Assembly: GCF_014192515.1 (NCBI RefSeq)
Contig: NZ_JACHYB010000001.1
Coordinates: 186,001-250,000 of the forward strand
Origin: Microbacter margulisiae
GTDB taxonomy: Bacteria; Bacteroidota; Bacteroidia; Bacteroidales; Paludibacteraceae
Length of the DNA stretch: 64,000 nucleotides
Reading direction: 5' to 3'
The notes under the pieces were generated by a model, which had not been told where the DNA came from, ran no database searches, and saw only the letters and a list, made by a program, of their open reading frames with translations. Of this stretch, positions 1 through 7,300 are shown one piece after another. The position numbers were made by a program, and so were the translations under genes. Within the stretch, counting starts at the first letter, position 1; each line of letters begins with the position of its first letter.

Positions 1-367
1 GAATGTCTGTATGCACAGAAAAACAGAATCGAACGCAGAAAAAATAAAACAAATGTAAAAACAAACTCCGGACAAGCATGAGCAAGACGATCCCGAAGCC
101 CGATATCCAGGTGAGGAGCAGGGCAGGGAGGAACACACATACCAAATAACCTATAAACAACAAGTCATTGACAAAACAGACAAATTAAAATAACAAAGAA
201 AACAGGGCAACCCTGTAGCCGTTGCGCAGAAAACAGCACGCCGGACTACACGGGCAGAAGTGAACGGAAAATGGAATCAAAAGAATAAAGCCGCATGCGG
301 CAAACGAAAAGGCCATCAAAAGTGGATGGTCTATATTGGATTATTTACAATTTAAATGTTTAGCGTT
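1..367. other. Gene-free stretch at window start
   Basis: No convincing coding region, RNA or repeat is visible here. The strand is purine-rich and could be the 3' part or downstream region of something outside the window. The only usable signal is an AT-rich run just before the first gene, with no clear TAnnTTTG promoter box. Confidence 0.4.
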
Positions 368-1099
368 ATGAATGAGAAAAAGTTTTGGTGTAAAACCGAA
401 ATGGTTCCTGTAATCGCAGGATTTATGTTGAATAGCCTCCGGGGCGACCTGGCGGACTTCAGTAGTTATTCTTCCATGTTCTCCGAAGAGTATATCACTT
501 CTGTGGATGCTCAGAAAACTTTGTGCAGCGAGTTGATCAGGTCAAATGCTGTTGTCGGGCAGCTTAAGCTGATCACCCGGCAAATGAATGACAAATCCAA
601 AGAGTTGCGGATTAAACTCAATCCGCTTGAAGGCTATCTGAAACTTGCCGAGAACGAACTCGACACGCAGGTGGCCGACTTTGGGCTAAAGGCTGTGCGC
701 AAGCAAATAAGCCGGGGCAACATGGAAGGTTTGATCATGGACCTTACCACAATGGTAGGCGTCCTGAACCGTAACCTTACAGTGTTGCAGGCCAAGGGAA
801 TGAGTCCTGATTTTCCGGCTGAACTCACTGCCCTGGTAGGAGAGATCAGTGTGTTGAACGAAGCACAGAGCAGCAAGCTGAGCGAGCGCTGCCGGATGAC
901 GGATACGAATTTGAAGGAGTTTAATAAAATGTGGGGGATGATCTCCATGATTTCCCAATCGGCACAAGCGATCTATCGGGGTGTCGATCCGGTAAAACTG
1001 AAAGACTATACCATCAAGGTGTTGGTGGGCAGGGCTTCTACTTCGACGGCAAAAAGCCAGGCAACTTCCACAACTACAACAGATACTCCTGCAGCATAG
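356..1099 (+). CDS. Unrecognised helical protein, about 247 aa
   Basis: I do not recognise a family. The product has no signal peptide or membrane segment and is predicted mainly helical, with heptad-like Leu/Ile spacing in residues 60-190, and it ends in a Ser/Thr-rich tail (about residues 228-244) like a flexible linker. Two in-frame starts exist, at 356 and at 368 (MNEKKFW); the second is as likely. The gene stands alone, followed by about 245 non-coding bases before the interrupted lipoprotein gene. It resembles the many lineage-restricted helical proteins of Bacteroidales; no function is inferred. Confidence 0.65.
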   Translation: MFSVMNEKKFWCKTEMVPVIAGFMLNSLRGDLADFSSYSSMFSEEYITSVDAQKTLCSELIRSNAVVGQLKLITRQMNDKSKELRIKLNPLEGYLKLAENELDTQVADFGLKAVRKQISRGNMEGLIMDLTTMVGVLNRNLTVLQAKGMSPDFPAELTALVGEISVLNEAQSSKLSERCRMTDTNLKEFNKMWGMISMISQSAQAIYRGVDPVKLKDYTIKVLVGRASTSTAKSQATSTTTTDTPAA

Positions 1100-1600
1100 G
1101 GATCTCAGGTTGGCAATGGCTCCCCGGTGCCGGAATTTCCTGTCGGGGATGCCTTGTTTTTCTGAAACAGAGTGTGAAGCGTTTGCCGGTAAGGGCAGCG
1201 CCTAACAGAAACAAGAGGAATGACGAAAGATTATAAATGGAGACAACATGAATATAAACAGACTTGCAGCAGTGTTGAAATGGCGTTTGAAGAGCGTTTA
1301 AAGGCTGCCGGTCGTAATCTAATACTCTTCTTAAATACATCATTATGAAAAAAATTTTTTACCTGTTTGTCGTGGCTATTGCGCTTACCGCTTGTTCTAA
1401 AAACAATGAACCAGCGGTAACTACGTATCAGATTGTCAATAATGTTTCAGTGTCAACCTCCATTACCGATTTGGATGGGAGTATGTATCAGGTGATTGTA
1501 CTGGGATATAACAATGACAATGAAGTAATCCAAACAGACAATATTGACAAAGTAGCTGCTAACGGAGGTGCAACAGACAAGATGAAAGTGTCTGATAATG

Positions 1601-1608
1601 TGACGAAA
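1601..1608. repeat. Left target-site duplication tgacgaaa
   Basis: The 8 bases tgacgaaa abut the left end of the insertion element and recur at 3124-3131. An 8-9 bp duplication is normal for IS256-family transposition. Confidence 0.85.
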
Positions 1609-1633
1609 GAGACTGTAAATTAAACTGTGTCAG
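1609..1633 (+). repeat. IS256-type left inverted repeat
   Basis: This 25-bp end matches the reverse complement of 3099-3123 at 19 positions; the inner 13 bases taaactgtgtcag are identical. Confidence 0.8.
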
Positions 1634-1678
1634 TAAAGAATAAAATAATTTTATAACTTTACAATACAGTTTATTTTT

Positions 1679-2893
1679 ATGGAAGAATTTGATTACAAGG
1701 CTTTTCAAGCCAAAGTTTTAGAACAGATAAAATCTGGCAAACCCCTTTTAGGCAAAGATGGTGCCTTTGCGCCCTTGTTAGAAAATATTCTAAATGCAGC
1801 TTTAGAGGGAGAAATGGATGCTCATTTAGATGAAGATGAGCGTAGTTTAGGCAATCGGCGCAATGGACGTATGTCCAAACAAGTTCAAACCCAATTGGGT
1901 GAAGTCACCGTTCATACACCCCGTGACCGCCATTCCAGTTTTGAACCTGAGTTTATAAAGAAACGTGAAACAATACTTGCAGAAGGTGTTGCAGACCGTA
2001 TAATTGGTCTTTATGCCTTGGGGAACAGTACTCGGGAAATAAGCGATTGGATGGAGGAAAACCTTGGAAACAGGGTTTCTGCTGACACAATCAGTTCCAT
2101 AACAAACCGGGTTCTGCCAGAGATTCAGTCCTGGCGTAGCAGGTCATTGGATAGTGTTTATCCAATTGTTTGGATGGATGCCATTCACTACAAAGTGATG
2201 GACGAAAAGAATCGCCCTGTAACACGAGCCATATACAACGTATTGGGTGTTGACCGTAACGGTTACAAAGATTTGCTTGGCATGTATATTTCCAAAAGCG
2301 AAGGAGCTAACTTTTGGTTATCGGTGCTCACCGATCTTCAATCAAGAGGAGTAAATGACATTCTAATAGCCTCTACGGACAATCTTAGTGGCTTTTCAGA
2401 TGCTATAAAAAGCGTATTTCCACACACAGTAGTTCAAACTTGTGTGGTGCATCAAATCCGCAATTCAATTAAATATGTTGCAAGTAAAAATCAGAAAACG
2501 TTCATGAAAGATTTGAAGCTTGTTTATCAAGCAGTAAGCAAAGAGCAGGCAGCAATCGAACTCGATAATCTTGATTCAAAGTGGGGAAAGGATTATCCAA
2601 TTGTCATTAAATCATGGCGTGATAATTGGGAAAAACTAACCGCTTATTTTGAGTTTTCTGATGCTATCCGAAGAATCATATATACCACCAATACCGTAGA
2701 AGGCTATCACCGTCAGATAAGGAAAGTTACCAAAAACAAAGGTGTTTTTACCAATGATACAGCATTGGAAAAATTGGTGTATTTGGCCTATCGCAATATC
2801 CGGAAAAAATGGACTATGCCTCTGTCAAACTGGGGGTTAACTGCACAACAACTGGCGATTAAATTTCCTGAAAGGTTTAATTTATTTGAATAA
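1679..2893 (+). CDS. IS256-family transposase
   Basis: A 404-residue DDE transposase of the Mutator/IS256 family, which cuts and moves its element via a circular intermediate. The catalytic residues are visible: D167 in WMDAIHYKV, D234 in ASTDNLSGF and E341 in TTNTVEGYHRQIRK. The C-x2-H signature follows the second Asp (TCVVHQIRNS). The N-terminal 150 residues form the DNA-binding region (LGNRRNGRMSKQV). Length is normal for the family and there is no frameshift, so the protein should be functional. The start ATG at 1679 lies 70 bases inside the left end. Confidence 0.97.
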   Translation: MEEFDYKAFQAKVLEQIKSGKPLLGKDGAFAPLLENILNAALEGEMDAHLDEDERSLGNRRNGRMSKQVQTQLGEVTVHTPRDRHSSFEPEFIKKRETILAEGVADRIIGLYALGNSTREISDWMEENLGNRVSADTISSITNRVLPEIQSWRSRSLDSVYPIVWMDAIHYKVMDEKNRPVTRAIYNVLGVDRNGYKDLLGMYISKSEGANFWLSVLTDLQSRGVNDILIASTDNLSGFSDAIKSVFPHTVVQTCVVHQIRNSIKYVASKNQKTFMKDLKLVYQAVSKEQAAIELDNLDSKWGKDYPIVIKSWRDNWEKLTAYFEFSDAIRRIIYTTNTVEGYHRQIRKVTKNKGVFTNDTALEKLVYLAYRNIRKKWTMPLSNWGLTAQQLAIKFPERFNLFE

Positions 2894-2982
2894 AATCACA
2901 ACATCAAATAAATATCCAGGCATTTTTCTTAGTTTTGCTTCCACCCAACAAAACGATGGTGAAACTTTGTGCCATTGTAATA

Positions 2983-3017
2983 AAAAACGATTAGGGGGTC
3001 GACCCCTAACCGTTTTT
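2983..3017 (+). terminator. Near-perfect hairpin downstream of the transposase
   Basis: The arms are aaaaacgattagggg and cccctaaccgttttt with one bulged base and a centre gtcgac; the 3' arm ends in a run of T. It lies 90 bases after the transposase stop, inside the element, and would end the transposase transcript or block read-through into it. Confidence 0.6.
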
Positions 3018-3098
3018 GCCCAACAAAACTCAGGATCTTCATTATCCATTATAAAAAATCGGATTAATTGAGTATCTGAAATTTGATAAGAATTGAAA

Positions 3099-3123
3099 CT
3101 GACACAGTTTATTTTACGCTACC
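3099..3123 (-). repeat. IS256-type right inverted repeat
   Basis: Mirror of the left end at 1609-1633; ctgacacagttta is the perfectly matching inner part. Confidence 0.8.
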
Positions 3124-3131
3124 TGACGAAA
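3124..3131. repeat. Right target-site duplication tgacgaaa
   Basis: Identical to 1601-1608; removing one copy plus the element restores the lipoprotein reading frame. Confidence 0.85.
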
Positions 3132-3432
3132 CTAAAGGTGTCGTTTGAGTTTCTGCCCACTTCATCTTCCTATTATTCCCAAATGCAACGGACATATCTT
3201 GTACAGGTCTATTACGTAACGAAAGGACAGAATACATTAATTACAGTAACCAATAGCACAACGGTGAGCCAAAGCAGTACAACTTCAGGAACCAGCCAAA
3301 TTAATCCTTCTCCCGAATTGTCAACGCAGCTACATGCCGTACAACAATCTATTGCCCACTAATCTTTACCGATGAAGGGATGATGTGATTTTTTTGTTAT
3401 TCCCGATGAAAAATGGTTTATGAAGTTATCAG

Positions 3433-3478
3433 TTGATAAAGAAAACAATATTTACATTTGCCTTACACTATAATGTAA
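3433..3478 (+). promoter_or_regulatory. Promoter and small inverted repeat ahead of cas6
   Basis: A TACATTTG box at 3453-3460 fits the Bacteroidetes -7 consensus TAnnTTTG, with TTG at 3433-3435, 17 bases upstream (slightly short). A small dyad, ttaca...tgtaa, at 3463-3478 covers the predicted transcript start and could be an operator. The cas6 ATG follows at 3486. Confidence 0.45.
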
Positions 3479-3485
3479 ACCTATA

Positions 3486-4250
3486 ATGCGATTCAAAGTA
3501 CAACTTTCAATTGACAAAAATGCGTATGGCAATGCGTTGCCTTTTTCGTACCAGTACGAGCTATCATCATTTATCTATCATACCCTGGCAAAAGGGAATG
3601 CGGAATATGCGGAATGGTTGCATGAAAACGGTTTTTCGCTGGAAGGAAAACAGTTCCGCTTGTTTGTCTTCTCCCCGTTGCTGCTGAAGGCTTCGGTGAA
3701 TAAAGATATTAACCGGTTGATTCTGGTGGATGATGTAGCCACGATGCAAATCGGGTTTCTGCCCGAACGGAGTACGGAAGAATTTGTGAAGGGCGTTTTT
3801 GCCGAACAGCGTTTTACCCTCGGCGATAAAATATCAAAGGTGCAGTTTTCCATAACCGGCATAGAATTGATGCCAACCCCGGAGTGGGGAGGAGAAATGC
3901 GCGGGGAGACCCTGTCGCCCATCTGCCTTTCGCAGAAAAACGAAGAGGGGCAGGTTCATTATTTTTCCGCCAGTGCTCCCGAAGCTGGAGAGGCGGTGAT
4001 AAACAACCTGAGGAACAAATACAGGGCATTCTATGGCAAACCATTCGCAGGCGACACGGCTTTTGAATGGGAGACAACGTCCGAACCCCGTGCCAAACTT
4101 ATCACTGTCAAAGCCGGCACGCCACAACAGACAAAAATACGGGCATCGCTTTGCCGCTTCCGGCTCAAAGCCGATAACGAACTACTCCGTATTGGCTACG
4201 AAGCCGGATTGGGTGAAAAAAATTCCATGGGGTTTGGAATGGTGAAGTAA
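3486..4250 (+). CDS. cas6: CRISPR-associated endoribonuclease Cas6
   Basis: Cas6 cuts the CRISPR transcript inside each repeat and leaves an 8-nt repeat-derived 5' handle on every crRNA. The 254-aa protein has the typical N-terminal ferredoxin-like fold opening (strand, then YQYELSSFIYHTLAKG) and the C-terminal Gly-rich loop GYEAGLGEKNSMGFG that defines the RAMP superfamily. H32 in IYHTLA is at the usual place of the catalytic histidine, but this is an inference from position. It is the first gene of the cas locus, separated from cas3 by 577 bases that seem to hold remnants of an older operon. The array repeat ends in attgaaa(t/c), the handle expected from Cas6 cleavage. Confidence 0.93.
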   Translation: MRFKVQLSIDKNAYGNALPFSYQYELSSFIYHTLAKGNAEYAEWLHENGFSLEGKQFRLFVFSPLLLKASVNKDINRLILVDDVATMQIGFLPERSTEEFVKGVFAEQRFTLGDKISKVQFSITGIELMPTPEWGGEMRGETLSPICLSQKNEEGQVHYFSASAPEAGEAVINNLRNKYRAFYGKPFAGDTAFEWETTSEPRAKLITVKAGTPQQTKIRASLCRFRLKADNELLRIGYEAGLGEKNSMGFGMVK

Positions 4251-4259
4251 GTATTCTTC

Positions 4260-4290
4260 AAACCCTCAAGGTTTCTAAAACCTTGGGTTT
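4260..4290. repeat. REP-like palindrome copy A (after cas6)
   Basis: Arms aaaccctcaaggttt and aaaccttgggttt around cta; the left arm has two extra bases. It shares the aaggttt/aaacctt core with four further copies in this locus and lies ten bases after the cas6 stop. Confidence 0.65.
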
Positions 4291-4321
4291 GGAAACGACA
4301 AATTAAATTTAAACGAACTAT

Positions 4322-4399
4322 ATGAAACAAACCTACAAAACGATTGACTATGAATGGCTGACAAGACCAACGGGTGAACCGTTTGCCGATGCTAAATAG
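4322..4399 (+). pseudogene. 25-codon ORF resembling the N-terminus of a Cst1-type Cas8
   Basis: A tiny reading frame, M-KQTYKTIDYEWLTRPTGEPF-ADAK, stops at a TAG after 25 codons. From memory, the pattern W-L-(T)-x-P-T-G-x-P-F-x-D-A recalls the beginning of Cas8b1/Cst1 large subunits, which normally sit directly after cas6 in Bacteroidetes type I-B loci. If so, this is what is left of an earlier effector operon replaced by the present cas3-cas8-cas7-cas5 set. It is too short to be certain; it could also be an unrelated small peptide. Confidence 0.4.
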
Positions 4400-4610
4400 C
4401 AGAAAAAACCCTTCCTCAAAATGATGAAGAAGGGAAAATAAAGTTTTGTTTGGTCAGTCTATATATTTCAATTCCAAAATGGTCTGATTATTTATTGAAT
4501 ACAAATGTCAGGCAAAGTTATTGTAATCTTGATCCTGATAAAATATAAATATTATTAAATAACAGTTCCCTTTTTATATTGATCAGTATATATTGGAATA
4601 TATAGTTATA

Positions 4611-4618
4611 CCTTTGCT
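4611..4618 (+). promoter_or_regulatory. Possible promoter -7 box for the cas3 operon
   Basis: TACCTTTG matches TAnnTTTG. No good upstream TTTG at the standard 19-21 base spacing is visible, so this is tentative. It would give a 5' leader of about 200 bases before cas3. Confidence 0.3.
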
Positions 4619-4827
4619 ATGAATCTGAATAAATGATCATGCCAGATTACCGTTTAACTGATTATTATCAATGGAAGCATATTGTAATAAATACAATAGA
4701 AGCAGATTCAGTCTATAAATGGAATAGGTTAGTGAATGATTGAAATTTATTTGTATTTATAATGATCGTATTCTAAATAGGGGTAAGCCTTATTGATTAG
4801 AAACGTTATAAACGAAAAACAGAACTG

Positions 4828-7296
4828 ATGATAAAAATATTGGACTATACTACTTTTTCCAAAGAATTAACAACCTATACTCCTTATCAATATCAACTAA
4901 GGGTTGCTGAATTATTATTTTCTGGGAAGAATGTAATTCTTTCTGTGCCAACAGGCGCAGGTAAGACGTGGGCGTCTGTTGTGCCTTTTCTATATGCAAA
5001 ACAAAATTCGATAGAAGACTTTCCTCAAAAGATGATTTATAGTTTGCCTTTGAGAACATTAGCAAATTCAATTTATTCGGATGTAAATGATGTTTTACAT
5101 AAGAATAGTGATTTAGAGTTAGCATCAATACAGACAGGAGAATATAAGAATGATGAACATTTCGAGAACGACATTATTTTTTCAACAATAGACCAGACTC
5201 TAAGTAGTTTTCTTTGTTTTCCACTTTCGCTATCAAAAAGACAAGCTAATATTAATGCAGGCTCATTAGTGGGAAGTTATCTGGTATTTGATGAGTTTCA
5301 CTTGCTCGATCCAAAATTGTCAATGGCTACAACTTTAGGAATGTTGAGAATACTTGGAAATTTATGTCGCTTTTGTATTATGACGGCAACGCTAAGCGAA
5401 AAATATATTCAAGAGTTGAAAACCACATTAAATGCAGTAGTTGTATCAATTAATGACTTCCCGGAGGATGAAATACAGATTAGTTCTTTAAAAGTACCAG
5501 AAGGGAAAGAATACAAAAAGAGTATTGAAGTTTTTGAAAAAACGATTAATGCTCATGACGTAATAGTCAGACACAAACAAAAAACAATTATTATCTGCAA
5601 CCGGGTTGAAAAAGCCCAACGATTGTACAACGATTTAGTCCAAGACCTTGAAGGTTTTCAAAACCTTCAAGGTCTGAATGCAGAAAATATAATCTGCTTG
5701 CATTCCAGATTTTTTGATGAAGACAGAAAAGTTAAAGAAGATAAATTAAAAGAGTTGTTTGGAAAGAACAATTCTGAAAATGCCATATTAATTTCTACTC
5801 AAGTGATTGAAGCAGGAATGGATATTTCGTGTGATACTATGCATGTAGAAATATCTCCTATCAATTCGTTCCTACAACGAGCCGGACGATGTGCGAGATG
5901 GGAAGGTCAGTCAGGCGAAATTTATGTTTACGATATCCTTAGTTTGGATGAAAAAGAAATGATCGAATCTGAGGAAGATGATCCAGAAACGAAGCAACAA
6001 ATAAGGACTATAAATAATAAGTATTTACCATATGATAAAGAGCTTTGTGAAACAACATTCAAATATTTGAAAGAAATAAGCTATCTAAACAAAAACATTG
6101 CCCAGCAATTAGTGGATGCAATACTCACCACCCAGGAAGCGAATAACTATTCGTTAATACAACAAGACAATTGCAACATAGCTAAGATTCAGGAATCATG
6201 GAATAATTGTGAGAAAAACATGTATTCGCAAACCATTCGTGATATTCAAAGCATCGAACTTGCAATTATTGATTACAATCAAATTGGGCATAATATTTTT
6301 ATTCCCTACAAATACCAAACAATTGGACTTTTTAAGTGGAGTTTTATGAAATGGGCTAAGGATATTTTAGCCACAAATGAAGATGTAATCTTTGTTGCTG
6401 AAAGTAATAAAAATAGTCAGTTTATTGATTGGGACACTCTTGACTCTGAAGGTTATCAACTAAAACCCATAAATGATGCTTATCAATTGAAAAACTGTTA
6501 TGATATTGTATTTGTCGATAAATCAGTTTTCAAATATACTGTTGGTGCAGGACTTGAACCTGGAACTGGAAACAGAATATCTCCATTAAAACCTTATACC
6601 AAAGAGGAAAATCAAATCACAGAATATCATAAAGATACTTTTATTCAGCACAATAAAGCCATCATAGGTTGCTATGAAAAGATTTTTAAGCCAAAACTAA
6701 CCTTCACTTTCAAACAACTAAATGCCTATTGGGGCGAAGATATAGATTGGGATAAACTGATAAAGGTAATGATTTGCCTGCACGATTACGGAAAGCTAAA
6801 CGTCGCATGGCAAAAGCCAATGAAAAAATTACAAGAGCTAAAGGGGAATTATGATCCTAATGAGGTATTAGCTCACTCAGATTTTAATGAGACAACAGAT
6901 AAAGAAATAGAAAAATTGAGTGGAGTTAAAAATAAACCACCTCATGCGGGAATTGGAGCGTATGCATTAATTGAAAGAGCTAAAGAAATAATAGCATTTA
7001 ATCGTTACGAATACCTTTCAAATTGCATCTCAACAGCAATTTTGAAGCATCATGGTGTTGATACCACAACTTATCCTGACTTTAGTATTTCCAATGTGGA
7101 CTACGCTCAGGCTGATTCGTTGTTTAGAGCCAACGGAATAAATGTAAGACTGATACAGAAAGCTCGAAGAGGTCATTTAATAGACTCATTGCCTTCAATT
7201 GTAAATGAATGGATTATTTACATGTTTTTTGTTCGGATATTAAGGCTCTGTGATCAAGAAGCAACAATAAATTTTGAGAAATACTTAAAACAATAA
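4828..7296 (+). CDS. cas3: Cas3 helicase-nuclease with C-terminal HD domain
   Basis: Cas3 is recruited to Cascade-bound DNA, unwinds it and degrades it. The 822-aa protein starts directly with the SF2 helicase: Walker A PTGAGKT (41-47), DEFH box (155-158), TAT motif (186-188), QRAGRCAR motif VI (350-357). The HD nuclease follows at the C-terminus: H652-D653 in LHDYGK, H706 in PPHAGIG and H741-H742 in KHHG. Most Cas3 proteins have HD first; the reversed order is known in some type I variants (for example I-G). A perfect palindrome lies in frame at codons 272-283. The stop is four bases before cas8, so the effector genes form one operon. Confidence 0.95.
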   Translation: MIKILDYTTFSKELTTYTPYQYQLRVAELLFSGKNVILSVPTGAGKTWASVVPFLYAKQNSIEDFPQKMIYSLPLRTLANSIYSDVNDVLHKNSDLELASIQTGEYKNDEHFENDIIFSTIDQTLSSFLCFPLSLSKRQANINAGSLVGSYLVFDEFHLLDPKLSMATTLGMLRILGNLCRFCIMTATLSEKYIQELKTTLNAVVVSINDFPEDEIQISSLKVPEGKEYKKSIEVFEKTINAHDVIVRHKQKTIIICNRVEKAQRLYNDLVQDLEGFQNLQGLNAENIICLHSRFFDEDRKVKEDKLKELFGKNNSENAILISTQVIEAGMDISCDTMHVEISPINSFLQRAGRCARWEGQSGEIYVYDILSLDEKEMIESEEDDPETKQQIRTINNKYLPYDKELCETTFKYLKEISYLNKNIAQQLVDAILTTQEANNYSLIQQDNCNIAKIQESWNNCEKNMYSQTIRDIQSIELAIIDYNQIGHNIFIPYKYQTIGLFKWSFMKWAKDILATNEDVIFVAESNKNSQFIDWDTLDSEGYQLKPINDAYQLKNCYDIVFVDKSVFKYTVGAGLEPGTGNRISPLKPYTKEENQITEYHKDTFIQHNKAIIGCYEKIFKPKLTFTFKQLNAYWGEDIDWDKLIKVMICLHDYGKLNVAWQKPMKKLQELKGNYDPNEVLAHSDFNETTDKEIEKLSGVKNKPPHAGIGAYALIERAKEIIAFNRYEYLSNCISTAILKHHGVDTTTYPDFSISNVDYAQADSLFRANGINVRLIQKARRGHLIDSLPSIVNEWIIYMFFVRILRLCDQEATINFEKYLKQ
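5643..5675. repeat. Palindrome copy B inside cas3
   Basis: A perfect 33-bp palindrome: 16-base arms agaccttgaaggtttt and aaaaccttcaaggtct with a single c between them. It is read in frame as D-L-E-G-F-Q-N-L-Q-G-L (from codon 273) between helicase motifs, in a stretch that should be a surface loop of the second helicase domain. Confidence 0.85.
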
Positions 7297-7300
7297 GACT

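Larger units (their letters stand above)
1609..3123 (+). mobile_element. Complete IS256-family insertion sequence, 1515 bp
   Basis: The element is bounded by 25-bp imperfect inverted repeats (1609-1633 and 3099-3123; 19 of 25 positions match, the inner 13 perfectly: taaactgtgtcag) and by 8-bp direct repeats outside them. It carries one transposase gene and a strong hairpin downstream of it. All parts are intact, so the copy may still be mobile. It inserted into a lipoprotein gene in the same orientation as that gene. Confidence 0.9.
1345..3362 (+). pseudogene. Small lipoprotein gene interrupted by IS256-type element
   Basis: The 5' part (1345-1608) encodes a lipoprotein signal, MKKIFYLFVVAIALTACSK, with lipobox LTAC. 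The 3' part resumes at 3132 after the second copy of the 8-bp target duplication and runs to a TAA at 3360-3362. Joining 1345-1608 to 3132-3362 gives an uninterrupted frame of 164 residues: the codons over the duplication read V/L-T-K on both sides. The restored protein would be an outer- or inner-membrane-anchored lipoprotein with a Thr/Ser-rich C-terminus (ITVTNSTTVSQSSTTSGTS); I do not recognise its family. The upstream half still encodes a truncated 92-aa lipoprotein that ends inside the element. Confidence 0.85.
4251..4827. other. Non-coding gap between cas6 and cas3
   Basis: Besides the palindrome and the 25-codon remnant, the gap holds a weak hairpin (cccttcctc/gaagaaggg, 4409-4434) without a clean T-run, a TACCTTTG box at 4611-4618 that could drive cas3, and a 36-codon ORF at 4633-4743 (starting MIMPDYRLTDYYQWK) that I cannot assign. 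Composition is very AT-rich compared with cas6. Confidence 0.5.

Noticed and set aside
4409..4434. Hairpin cccttcctc/gaagaaggg as terminator after the 25-codon remnant
   Set aside because: One mismatch and no T-run follow; kept only as a note in the intergenic description.
4633..4743. 36-codon ORF upstream of cas3 as an anti-CRISPR or small Cas protein
   Set aside because: Only an open frame in an AT-rich gap; no recognisable features, strong start signal or family pattern.
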